The position numbers were made by a program, and so were the translations under genes. A DNA stretch of 64,000 nucleotides from NCBI GenBank assembly GCA_036734945.1, contig DAIMXP010000003.1:1-64000 (forward strand), given 5' to 3'. Position 1 is the first letter of the stretch, and each line of letters begins with the position of its first letter. Positions 31,891-39,047 of the stretch are shown piece by piece. The notes beneath the pieces are model-generated. The model saw nothing but the letters and a program-made list of their open reading frames with translations, searched no databases and was not told the DNA's origin. The DNA comes from UBA4733 sp036734945 (lineage in GTDB: Bacteria > Chloroflexota > UBA4733).

Positions 31891-33114
31891 GTGCCTGCAT
31901 TGACCGAATACCTGGCCAGTCGCGGTTTCCTCGGCCTGGCGGCGGAGACGACGCCGGGGACGCCGGTGGCCGCCACCAGCTACGTGCCCCTGCTGGACGA
32001 ATCGCTGGCGCGGGAGCCGGGGATTGTGCTGGAGAAACTGCTGCGGGACAGCCGCGACACCGCCTTCGTGCCGGTGCTGGGCGAACAGCGGATTTCGGGC
32101 GCCATTGATACGCCGTTGTACGTTGATCAAGGGCTGCCCCTCCTGGCCGCTGCTATTGGCAGCGACGTGTATCAATATGCTGCCACGGCCACCGGGGCAC
32201 AAAGCATCGGGGGCAGCGGTGTCGCCGCCGGCGTCGGCAGCTTCGCGCTGGCGGCGCTGCCGGCCAGCTTGAGCGTGGGCGACTGGATCGAACTGCACCA
32301 AACCAGCGGCGGCAGCCCCGGCCTGAGCAACCTGAGTGAAATCCATACGGTGGCGAGCATCAGCGGCAGCGGTCCTTTCACCCTCGGCATCGGCAGTGAA
32401 CTCACGCGGTATAGCTATCCGGCAACGGGGGCGGCCTGGCGAGTGCCGAGCAGCACTTCAGTGTTCACGCATGTGCTCCTGCCGGACCAGCCGAACGCTG
32501 GAGCCTACAAGACGCTGACGCTGGAAAAGAACCTGGGCGGCCTGACCAGTTTGCAGTTCGCCGGCGCGGTGGTGGGCAAAACGGCGTTGCAGTTGACCAG
32601 CAAAGGGGCGGCAAAGGTCCGCTACGATCTGTCGGCGCTGGCAGAGGCGCAGATTGCCGGTTCCGTGCCGAGCTACGGCGCCAGTGCGCCGCTCTCGCTG
32701 CCCAACTTCGCTATCTCCCTGTTCGGCGCCGCCGACAACAGCGTCGCCTCGTTCGAGTTGAACATTGACCAAACGGCCAAAGAGTTCTGGACCTTCAACG
32801 GCGGTAACCTCCCCGCGCTGATCGTGCCGGTAGAGCGCACGGTGACCGGCAAATTTACCAACGTTGTGCAGTCGATGGCCTACTACAACGACATGACGGC
32901 AGGGACCACCGGCGCCTTCGTGGCGACGCTGACGCAGGGGAGCAGCAGTATCGTTTTCACGCTTCCCCGTTGCGTCCTGACGAAGCTCAGCGTGCCCCTA
33001 AAAATCGGCACGCTGCTGCTCTACGACGCCCAGTTTCAGGCGACGTATGCCGACACTGCCGGCTACAGCGTCGAAGCACAGGTGACGAACGGGCACTGGC
33101 TGCCGTTTGTATAA
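31891..33114 (+). CDS. Phage tail tube protein
   Basis: 407 residues from GTG 31891 with GGAGATGAGGAG upstream. The N-terminus (LTEYLASRGFLGLAAETTPG, then ATSYVPLLDES) and the QRISGAIDTPLYVDQGLP stretch match tail tube proteins of siphovirus-type phages, in which similar beta-rich monomers stack in rings. An inserted domain lies at about 100-190. The C-terminal VEAQVTNGHWLPFV is also typical. Confidence 0.7.
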   Translation: MPALTEYLASRGFLGLAAETTPGTPVAATSYVPLLDESLAREPGIVLEKLLRDSRDTAFVPVLGEQRISGAIDTPLYVDQGLPLLAAAIGSDVYQYAATATGAQSIGGSGVAAGVGSFALAALPASLSVGDWIELHQTSGGSPGLSNLSEIHTVASISGSGPFTLGIGSELTRYSYPATGAAWRVPSSTSVFTHVLLPDQPNAGAYKTLTLEKNLGGLTSLQFAGAVVGKTALQLTSKGAAKVRYDLSALAEAQIAGSVPSYGASAPLSLPNFAISLFGAADNSVASFELNIDQTAKEFWTFNGGNLPALIVPVERTVTGKFTNVVQSMAYYNDMTAGTTGAFVATLTQGSSSIVFTLPRCVLTKLSVPLKIGTLLLYDAQFQATYADTAGYSVEAQVTNGHWLPFV

Positions 33115-33118
33115 AGTA

Positions 33119-33164
33119 ATGAGTGCTGAAGTGGCACATGAGTGAGTGCTTGAGTGGCACTTTT
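33119..33164 (+). repeat. Two tandem mini-ORF/hairpin units
   Basis: Units start at 33119 (ATG, fourth codon GAA) and 33142 (GTG, fourth codon TGA), again 23 nt apart and chained by a GTGA overlap. In the second unit the fourth codon is itself a stop and the last codon is CTT, so it is the most eroded copy. The first starts 4 nt after the preceding TAA. Confidence 0.7.
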
Positions 33165-33178
33165 GAGGAGTTCACCTC

Positions 33179-33544
33179 GTGGGTTATCACAGCAAGGTTT
33201 TTGGGCGGCGCAAGGTGGAGTTGGCGTACGGCTACTGGGCGGAAGTGACGCCGCTGACGAAGGCGGAGGATGACGAGTGCCGGCGGGTACTGCTCGGCGG
33301 CGATCTGGAGGGCAGCCCGAGCGACGTGGCGAGCATCCGCGCTCGCTTCCACCAGCGCGAGTACACCGATCAACTGCTGCTCTTCGCCATCAAGCGCTGG
33401 AATCTGGACGACGAGGCCGGTAATGTGCTCCCGGTGGGCCTGGACCAGGTGCAAGGTCTGGCCGACGCGCACAGCGCCCGGATTCTGGCGGCGGTGCGGG
33501 GCATCACGACGCCACTGGCCGATCCGGTGGCCGCCCAGGACTGA
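33179..33544 (+). CDS. Tail assembly chaperone (G-like)
   Basis: 121 residues from GTG 33179 with GAGGAG upstream. The sequence KVELAYGYWAEVTPLTKAED and the helical rest fit the first of two chaperone frames that precede the tape-measure gene in siphoviruses. The second frame follows in the -1 register. Confidence 0.6.
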   Translation: MGYHSKVFGRRKVELAYGYWAEVTPLTKAEDDECRRVLLGGDLEGSPSDVASIRARFHQREYTDQLLLFAIKRWNLDDEAGNVLPVGLDQVQGLADAHSARILAAVRGITTPLADPVAAQD

Positions 33545-33573
33545 CCACCGCCGCTGCCCTCTTCTTCAAGGGC

Positions 33574-33711
33574 ATGGGCAGCGGCGAAGCATTGCCCTAT
33601 ATCCAGGAGTACCTGCTGAGCCTCGACGGCCACGGCTCCTGGCAGGAGCTACAGGCCATGCCGCGGCCGGTGCTGAGCTACTGGCTGCTGTACCGCAATC
33701 TGCGGCTGTAG
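33574..33711 (+). CDS. Second tail-chaperone frame (T-like), 45 residues
   Basis: A short ORF from ATG 33574 encodes 45 residues (ALPYIQEYLLSLDGHGSWQE, ending LYRNLRL). The frame is open upstream past the stop of the previous gene, in the -1 register relative to it, so it could be reached by programmed frameshifting as in lambda G/GT. I found no classic slippery heptamer. It would also be translatable from its own ATG. Confidence 0.55.
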   Translation: MGSGEALPYIQEYLLSLDGHGSWQELQAMPRPVLSYWLLYRNLRL

Positions 33712-33776
33712 GTGGAACGGATGGCAAGGGACTAGCGGCGCCTGCGGGCGCCGCCTCTCCAGAAAGGAATTGCTCC

Positions 33777-35297
33777 ATGAACGACGAACTCACGCTCTTA
33801 CTCCTCCTCGACGTGCAAGCGCGGGGGCAGGAGGTGCTGGACGGTGTGGCGGCGGGGTTGGAGCAGATCGCCACACAGGGCGGACTGGCGCTGCAGGCGC
33901 TGACGCCGCTGAGCGGCGCCTTCGGTGGGCTGCTGGAGGCGGCGGCGGGGCTGGGGGAAGCGCTGGCCACCGATCTCAGTGGGATCGACTGGTCCGGTAT
34001 CGCTGCGACCGCGGTCAACGGGCTACAACAGGCGCTGGTGGGCAGCAGCGGTCTCCCTGCGGTCGTCGGCGCCCTGGCTTCCGGGCTGCAACAGGCGCTG
34101 GCGGAGGCCGTTGCGGCAGTGCAGACCGGCGAGCTGGCGGCGGCGTTGTCGGGACTGCTAGGCAGCGTTGTTGGCGGGATCGACTGGACGCAGGCCGTTG
34201 CCGCCGACGCGACAGCGGCCGTGGGCACTTTCGGTGCGATGCTGGAGCGCGCTGTACTGCAACCGGCGGAGCAGGCGCTGGGGAGTCTGAGCCAGATGAT
34301 GCAGGAAGCGTTGGGCGGCATCGGCGCCCAGGCACTGGCGGCGATCCAACGTGCCGCTGCGGCCATTGCAACCAGCGGACCGGGGCAACTGGCGGCGGCG
34401 GCTGGCGATGCCCTTGCTGCCATCGATCAGGCGCTGGCGAACTTCGTGCCGGAAGCAACAGCGCTCGGCGGACAAATCATCGACGCGCTGTGGCAAGGGA
34501 TCGACGGGCTGGCCGGCTGGATGGCGACCAACGTCTCGCTGTGGCTGGAGGCGAACATCCTGCTGCCGGTCCAGACGATTTTTGGCCTCAGCGGTGGCTC
34601 TTCGGGCGTCAGCGCGGTGATGGCGACGATCGGTGTTGCTCTGGTGCAGGGCTTGATGGACGGCATGGCCAGTCTGGCCGGCGCTTTGCTCGCCGCGACG
34701 AACAACCTCGTCGCACCGCTGCTACCGGCGCTGCAGTCCTTCCAGCCCGCCTTTACCGACGTGGGAGGCGCGTTGATGGAGAGTCTGCGCGGCGGCATTA
34801 TGGCCAAGGCCGGCGAAATCGCCGATGAAGCACGGGCGGTGGTGCAGGCGGCGATCGACGCCGCCCAATCCGTGCTCAACGGCATCGAATCCGGCATCGG
34901 CGCCGCGCAGTCCGCTCTCTCTGGGGCCGGGGCGGCGGTGGGGCACAACGCCATGGGCGCCAGCGATTGGCGCGGCGGGCTGACCTGGGTGGGCGAGCAG
35001 GGGCCGGAACTGGTCAACCTGCCGCGCGGCGCGCAGGTGTTGCCGCTGAGCAAGTTCGGTCTGCCTGGCGGGTATCCACTACCAGGTGTATCAGGCGTCG
35101 AAGCGGCCGCCGACGGAACGCCCTGGGGTCTCAGCGCGCCCGGGTACCCGCCAGCGGGTGTTGCCGGCAATGGCGTTATCAACGTCTACGTCAGCGGCAA
35201 TACTGTGCTGAGTGACCAGGACGCCGATCTGCTGGCGAGCCGGGTGGGGCAGGCCATCGTCCGGCAAACCGGGCTGGCCTACTCCCTGGTGCGCTGA
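33777..35297 (+). CDS. Tape-measure protein (short)
   Basis: 506 residues from ATG 33777 with AGAAAGGAA upstream. The protein is Ala/Gly-rich and largely helical with hydrophobic segments (LLAATNNLVAPLLPALQSFQ), and ends in a phage-type motif (GGLTWVGEQGPELVNLPRGA). This is the standard pattern of tail length proteins. At 506 residues the tail would be rather short for a siphovirus. Its stop overlaps the next start by one base (TGATGG). Confidence 0.75.
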   Translation: MNDELTLLLLLDVQARGQEVLDGVAAGLEQIATQGGLALQALTPLSGAFGGLLEAAAGLGEALATDLSGIDWSGIAATAVNGLQQALVGSSGLPAVVGALASGLQQALAEAVAAVQTGELAAALSGLLGSVVGGIDWTQAVAADATAAVGTFGAMLERAVLQPAEQALGSLSQMMQEALGGIGAQALAAIQRAAAAIATSGPGQLAAAAGDALAAIDQALANFVPEATALGGQIIDALWQGIDGLAGWMATNVSLWLEANILLPVQTIFGLSGGSSGVSAVMATIGVALVQGLMDGMASLAGALLAATNNLVAPLLPALQSFQPAFTDVGGALMESLRGGIMAKAGEIADEARAVVQAAIDAAQSVLNGIESGIGAAQSALSGAGAAVGHNAMGASDWRGGLTWVGEQGPELVNLPRGAQVLPLSKFGLPGGYPLPGVSGVEAAADGTPWGLSAPGYPPAGVAGNGVINVYVSGNTVLSDQDADLLASRVGQAIVRQTGLAYSLVR

Positions 35298-36577
35298 TGG
35301 CGCTCACGCTGAAAGTCAACGCCACGGATGTCTCAGGCCTGGTCGATGTGCAAACGCTGACGATCACGCAGGTGCTGACGCGACGCGGCGACACCGCCAG
35401 CTTTGCCTTGCTCGACTCCTCGCTGGCGCGCAGCTTCGCGCCACTGCAGACGGTGACGATCAGCGACGAGTTGGGCAACACGAAGTTCGGTGGCGTGGCG
35501 ACGCGGCTGCGGCAGGCAGTGTCCGACGGCGCGAGTCTGAATCGTTGGACCCTGGAGTGCCAGGACGCCACCTACTACCTGCAGAAAGCGCTCTGCAACA
35601 AGAAGTACCAGGCGCAAAGCATCGATCAGATCGTCAAAGACCTGCTGGCCAGTTTTCCACCGGGCGTGACCATCACCACAAACAACGTGCAGGCGGGCTT
35701 ACCGACCTTACAGTATTTCAACGCACCGCACCTGCGGCTGGCCGACGCCTTCGACAAGCTGGTACGGCTGAGCGATTCGACGGCCTTTCTGATGTGGGAC
35801 CTCGACGCCAACAATGACCTGCACTTCTTCGACCAGAACCACGCTCCCGCCGCGGACGTCATCCTGACCGACGCGCCGCCGGGAGCAGGCGAGGCCAATT
35901 ACCGGCGCGACACCTTCTGGTACGAACGCGACGTCTCCCAGTTTGCCAACCAGATCACCTTCCGCGGTGGCACGTACCTCTCCAACCCCTATGTGCAGAC
36001 GTGGGTTGGCAATGGACAACAGACGAGCTACCTCTTCGACTATCCGCCGGACACCAGCGTAGCGGCTGGCGGCACCCTGCCGGTGGTCACGGTCGCCGGG
36101 GTCAACCAGACGGTCGGGATCGACAGCGGCAGCGGCTTCGGCGGCGCTGCCGCGCTGGTTTCGCTGGCACAGGATACGCAGACGGCGACCCTACGCTTCG
36201 CTGCTGCGCCGGCGAACGGTACGACGATCAGCGCAACGTATGTCTACGACCTGCCGGTGCTGGTACGTCGCAAGGACAACGTCTCCGTCACCACCTACGG
36301 CGCCTGGGAGGAATATATCACCGACAGCCTGGTGAAGACGCAGCAGGCGGCGACGCAACGGGCTGCCGCCATGCTCTCCCAGTTCGCTCGGCCGTTGGTC
36401 ACAGCCAGCGTCGATGTCGACCAGACGTACCGCGGCAGTCTGGCGGCGGGTCAACAGGTGACATTGGTCAATACTCAGCTCGGCCTGAACACCTCGATGC
36501 TCGTCACCGACTGTCGCATCAGCGGCGCACCCGGCGGCCGCTACCAGCACCGCCTGCGGCTGGCGGCGTTTGGGTGA
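35297..36577 (+). CDS. Baseplate hub/tail-tip protein
   Basis: 426 residues from ATG 35297. The first half (RRGDTASFALLDSSL, DELGNTKFGGVATRLR, CQDATYYLQKALCNKKYQAQ, SIDQIVKDLLASFP) resembles gpD-like and ReqiPepy6 gp37-like hub proteins that surround the tail tip. The C-terminal half has beta-rich sequence including TFRGGTYLSNPYVQ. It overlaps the tape-measure stop, so the two are coupled. Confidence 0.65.
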   Translation: MALTLKVNATDVSGLVDVQTLTITQVLTRRGDTASFALLDSSLARSFAPLQTVTISDELGNTKFGGVATRLRQAVSDGASLNRWTLECQDATYYLQKALCNKKYQAQSIDQIVKDLLASFPPGVTITTNNVQAGLPTLQYFNAPHLRLADAFDKLVRLSDSTAFLMWDLDANNDLHFFDQNHAPAADVILTDAPPGAGEANYRRDTFWYERDVSQFANQITFRGGTYLSNPYVQTWVGNGQQTSYLFDYPPDTSVAAGGTLPVVTVAGVNQTVGIDSGSGFGGAAALVSLAQDTQTATLRFAAAPANGTTISATYVYDLPVLVRRKDNVSVTTYGAWEEYITDSLVKTQQAATQRAAAMLSQFARPLVTASVDVDQTYRGSLAAGQQVTLVNTQLGLNTSMLVTDCRISGAPGGRYQHRLRLAAFG

Positions 36578-36608
36578 GGGGGGGCCGCGACTGCGAGGCT
36601 AAAAGCAG

Positions 36609-36733
36609 GGGCCGCGACTGCGGTCTGCGGCCAAGTCACCGGGGCGACTGCGGTCGCGCTGCGACGCAGTGCCAGACGCAAAACGCGACCGCAGTCGCCC
36701 TCGTCGCTTGGCCGCAGACCGCAGTCGCGGCCC
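36609..36733. repeat. 125-bp palindrome with two 50-nt arms
   Basis: Left arm 36609-36658 begins GGGCCGCGACTGCGGTCTGC; the right arm 36684-36733 is its reverse complement with about six mismatches. A 25-nt loop lies between. A partial third copy lies at 36583-36605. A half copy (GGGCCGCGACTGCGGC) lies in host DNA at about 40775-40790. RNA from it would form a very stable hairpin in the tail operon. Confidence 0.75.
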
Positions 36734-36754
36734 GTAGATATTAAGGAGCACCCC

Positions 36755-36994
36755 ATGTCCACCTCCCTCCGCGTGACCGATGCCGGCGATCTGTTGAAGC
36801 TGTTGACGCAGACGACGCAGGACAGCGTGCCGGATAACCCGGCTGAGCAATTGAGCGACTACGTGCCGGCGCCAGAGACCGGCAGCGACGAGGTGGCGCT
36901 AGCCGACAGCGTGACACTGCCGAACACGCCCCACGCGGCGGCGTACATCTATGGCAGTGCCAGCGCGCTGTACGCGAAAGCGCAATGGTCGTGA
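36755..36994 (+). CDS. Small phage tail-associated protein
   Basis: 79 residues from ATG 36755 with AAGGAGC upstream. The sequence is mixed (RVTDAGDLLKLLTQTTQDSV, TGSDEVALADSVTLPNTPHA) and overlaps the next gene by 10 nt. No family recognised. Its position suggests a baseplate or fibre-associated part. Confidence 0.5.
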   Translation: MSTSLRVTDAGDLLKLLTQTTQDSVPDNPAEQLSDYVPAPETGSDEVALADSVTLPNTPHAAAYIYGSASALYAKAQWS

Positions 36995-37446
36995 GCGTCA
37001 TCGCCCTGCGCGGACTCTGGCGCGTGACGTACCGGGACGTGGCGAGCGGGCGGGGGTGGGACGGCGGCCGCTATGCGAACGTGGTCTGCCTGAACGGCAA
37101 GAGCTTCCTGGCATCCTGGCTCAACATCGAGAACCCGGTCCACAGTCGCACGAACGTGTACGGCGCGGTCGGTACCAGCGCGACGCCGCCGGGCAGCGGC
37201 GATACGGTGCTGGGCAGCGAGCTGGCGCGGGTGGTGCTGGCAACCAGCAGCCGCCTCGGCAACGTGGTGACGCTGGACTTCTTCTTCAACAGCGGGCAGG
37301 GCAACGGCACGTTGACGGAGGCCGGCCTCTTCCTCGGCGCCGGTAGCAGCGGCGGCAGTGGCAACCTGCTCAGCCACGTCGCCATCAGCGAGAACAAGAC
37401 CAGCGCCGTCACGATGACGCTGGAGTTCTCCTTGCAGATTGGATAG
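36985..37446 (+). CDS. Phage tail/baseplate protein
   Basis: 153 residues from ATG 36985. It has beta-rich sequence with a well-formed end (GTLTEAGLFLGAGSSGGSGN, ISENKTSAVTMTLEFSLQI), which looks like the tail-fibre attachment or gp12-like proteins in this position. It overlaps the gene before it and is 11 nt before the fibre gene. Confidence 0.55.
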   Translation: MVVSVIALRGLWRVTYRDVASGRGWDGGRYANVVCLNGKSFLASWLNIENPVHSRTNVYGAVGTSATPPGSGDTVLGSELARVVLATSSRLGNVVTLDFFFNSGQGNGTLTEAGLFLGAGSSGGSGNLLSHVAISENKTSAVTMTLEFSLQIG

Positions 37447-37457
37447 GTGAGGCGCGG

Positions 37458-38090
37458 ATGGCACTGCACACGGTCACAAGCGGCGGCACGATCCAGGCCG
37501 CCGACGTCAACCAGTTCGTTCAGGCGTTAGATGGCAGCATGACCGACCAACCGGTGACGCTGGGCAACAGCCTGGATGTAAAAGGCGCGACCACGATAGA
37601 GGGCACTACCACGCAAACCGGCGCGCTAACGGCCAACGGCGGCATCACCGCCAGCAGTGAGCACGTGACCGGCAACCTGCAGGTGGATGGCACGGCGACC
37701 ATTGCCACGGCCGTGGTCACCGGCAACGCCACGGTGGATGCCACGCTCTCGGCGACGCAGGTCAACAGTCATGGCAACCCCGTGGCGGAGGGCACGAGCA
37801 GCGCGACGCACGTGGAGGCGATGTTCGACGGCACGTCGTCGGGCAGCCTCGCCACGAACAGCTACGTGACGAAGACGCTCACCTGCAGCCGCGCCTTCCC
37901 CGGTAATGCCGTGGCGGTGGGGGCCAGTTGCCAGACCAGCGCCGGCAACAAAGGCGCGATCGGCTACGGCGTCAGCGGCTATGGCTACGACGGCAGCGGC
38001 CATATCAATGCGATCAGCGTGGCCTTTCAGAATCTGGATGGCAGCGCGCAGACGCTGAGTAACTTTTCGATCTTGGCCGTCGGGGTGTGA
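37458..38090 (+). CDS. Tail fibre-like protein
   Basis: 210 residues from ATG 37458. A short head (MALHTVTSGGTIQAADVNQF) is followed by Thr/Gly-rich short repeats such as KGATTIEGTTTQTGALTANG and VDGTATIATAVVTGNATV, which predict a trimeric beta-helix shaft, and a C-terminal globular knob with two Cys. Such short fibres contact the host surface. Confidence 0.65.
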   Translation: MALHTVTSGGTIQAADVNQFVQALDGSMTDQPVTLGNSLDVKGATTIEGTTTQTGALTANGGITASSEHVTGNLQVDGTATIATAVVTGNATVDATLSATQVNSHGNPVAEGTSSATHVEAMFDGTSSGSLATNSYVTKTLTCSRAFPGNAVAVGASCQTSAGNKGAIGYGVSGYGYDGSGHINAISVAFQNLDGSAQTLSNFSILAVGV

Positions 38091-38122
38091 GGTCCGAGGT
38101 AGAGATAAGGAAGCGGGAGACC

Positions 38123-38389
38123 ATGAGTACGGTGACGCCGCTGTCGGCGGCGAGTGATCGGGAGGTGCTGCTGCTGATGTCGCAGCAGATCGAGGTGTTG
38201 CGGCGCGCCGTCGACACGATCACCAGCAGCCAGAATCGCTCCGGCGACGACCTCGCCGGCTTGCGCGACCGGCTGGATCAACTGTCGGCGTTGACCCGCT
38301 ACCTGGTGACGGCGCTGCTCTTCGTCATCACGCCGGTCTACGGGGCGGCGGTGTGGACGCTGGTGCAGCATGTGACAACTGGGAAGTGA
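38123..38389 (+). CDS. XhlA-like membrane protein (lysis accessory)
   Basis: 88 residues from ATG 38123. A coiled helix (LLLMSQQIEVLRRAVDTITS, then LRDRLDQLSALTRYL) precedes a single C-terminal membrane segment (VTALLFVITPVYGAAVWTLV). This is the pattern of haemolysin XhlA-type proteins that assist holins in lysis. Confidence 0.6.
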   Translation: MSTVTPLSAASDREVLLLMSQQIEVLRRAVDTITSSQNRSGDDLAGLRDRLDQLSALTRYLVTALLFVITPVYGAAVWTLVQHVTTGK

Positions 38390-38422
38390 GCGCGGCGTCG
38401 CGCAGCGAGCAGGAGGTTTGTT

Positions 38423-38710
38423 GTGAGTTCTGGCACGGAACTGCGCGCGAGCAGGACGGCACGGTCTCCCTTCGGGAGCCAGCGCCGCGCGTCGGCGCGA
38501 GTGTACTGTGATTGCTGCCGGGGTTGGTCGGCGCAAGCGGGCTTCACCATTGCCCTGGCGGACGGTGACGGCACGAGGCAGGTCTGCACACGCTGCGCCA
38601 GCCACGTCTCGCTCAAGGCCGACGGGGCGATGTGGATGCCGGGGGTGTGCCCCGACGCGCCGCATCCCCGCCTGCGCATATTCCACGACGTGGCCGCGGA
38701 ACAACACTGA
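38423..38710 (+). CDS. Small zinc-ribbon-like protein
   Basis: 95 residues from GTG 38423 with AGGAGG upstream. Cys pairs in CDCC and CTRC are spaced like a zinc ribbon, with a beta stretch TIALADGDGTRQV between. An Arg-rich N-terminus precedes. The family is unknown; small zinc proteins are common at the end of phage operons. Confidence 0.5.
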   Translation: MSSGTELRASRTARSPFGSQRRASARVYCDCCRGWSAQAGFTIALADGDGTRQVCTRCASHVSLKADGAMWMPGVCPDAPHPRLRIFHDVAAEQH

Positions 38711-38743
38711 GACACCCGTTGCTGAAGAGTTTGGGTTGAAAGG

Positions 38744-38959
38744 ATGGGACTGATGAACCGCCATGCGCTGGTCTACACGACGATCATCACGCTGAATGCC
38801 GTATTGGTGGCCTTCGAGGCACTGCTGGTATCGCGGCAGGTGCCCTTGCCGCTGGCCTGGGCCTGGATCACCCCGGCGCTGGTTGCCGGCCTGACGGTGT
38901 TGACGACGCAATTACCGAAGCTTGTTGCTGATCCGGGGGTGCAACCGGCACAGCACTAG
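38744..38959 (+). CDS. Holin-like protein with two membrane segments
   Basis: 71 residues from ATG 38744, alternatively ATG 38753. Two hydrophobic helices (YTTIITLNAVLVAFEALL and PLAWAWITPALVAGLTVL) are joined by a short loop, and the tail is hydrophilic. Size, topology and place at the end of the operon fit a holin. It is the last gene of the phage module and the terminator follows 28 nt later. Confidence 0.6.
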   Translation: MGLMNRHALVYTTIITLNAVLVAFEALLVSRQVPLPLAWAWITPALVAGLTVLTTQLPKLVADPGVQPAQH

Positions 38960-38987
38960 CTACGGTTGCTTGCCGGCGGCGCTCCCG

Positions 38988-39034
38988 GCGGTGGCTGTGC
39001 GACACTCGATGGTGTCGCACAGCCACCGCTTTTG
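38988..39034. terminator. Strong Rho-independent terminator, probably bidirectional
   Basis: GCGGTGGCTGTGCGACAC (38988-39005) pairs perfectly with 39012-39029 across a TCGATG loop, and TTTT follows. The 18-bp stem lies between the last phage gene and the convergent sensor gene, so it can end transcription from both sides. Confidence 0.85.
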
Positions 39035-39047
39035 CGTTAACGGCGAT

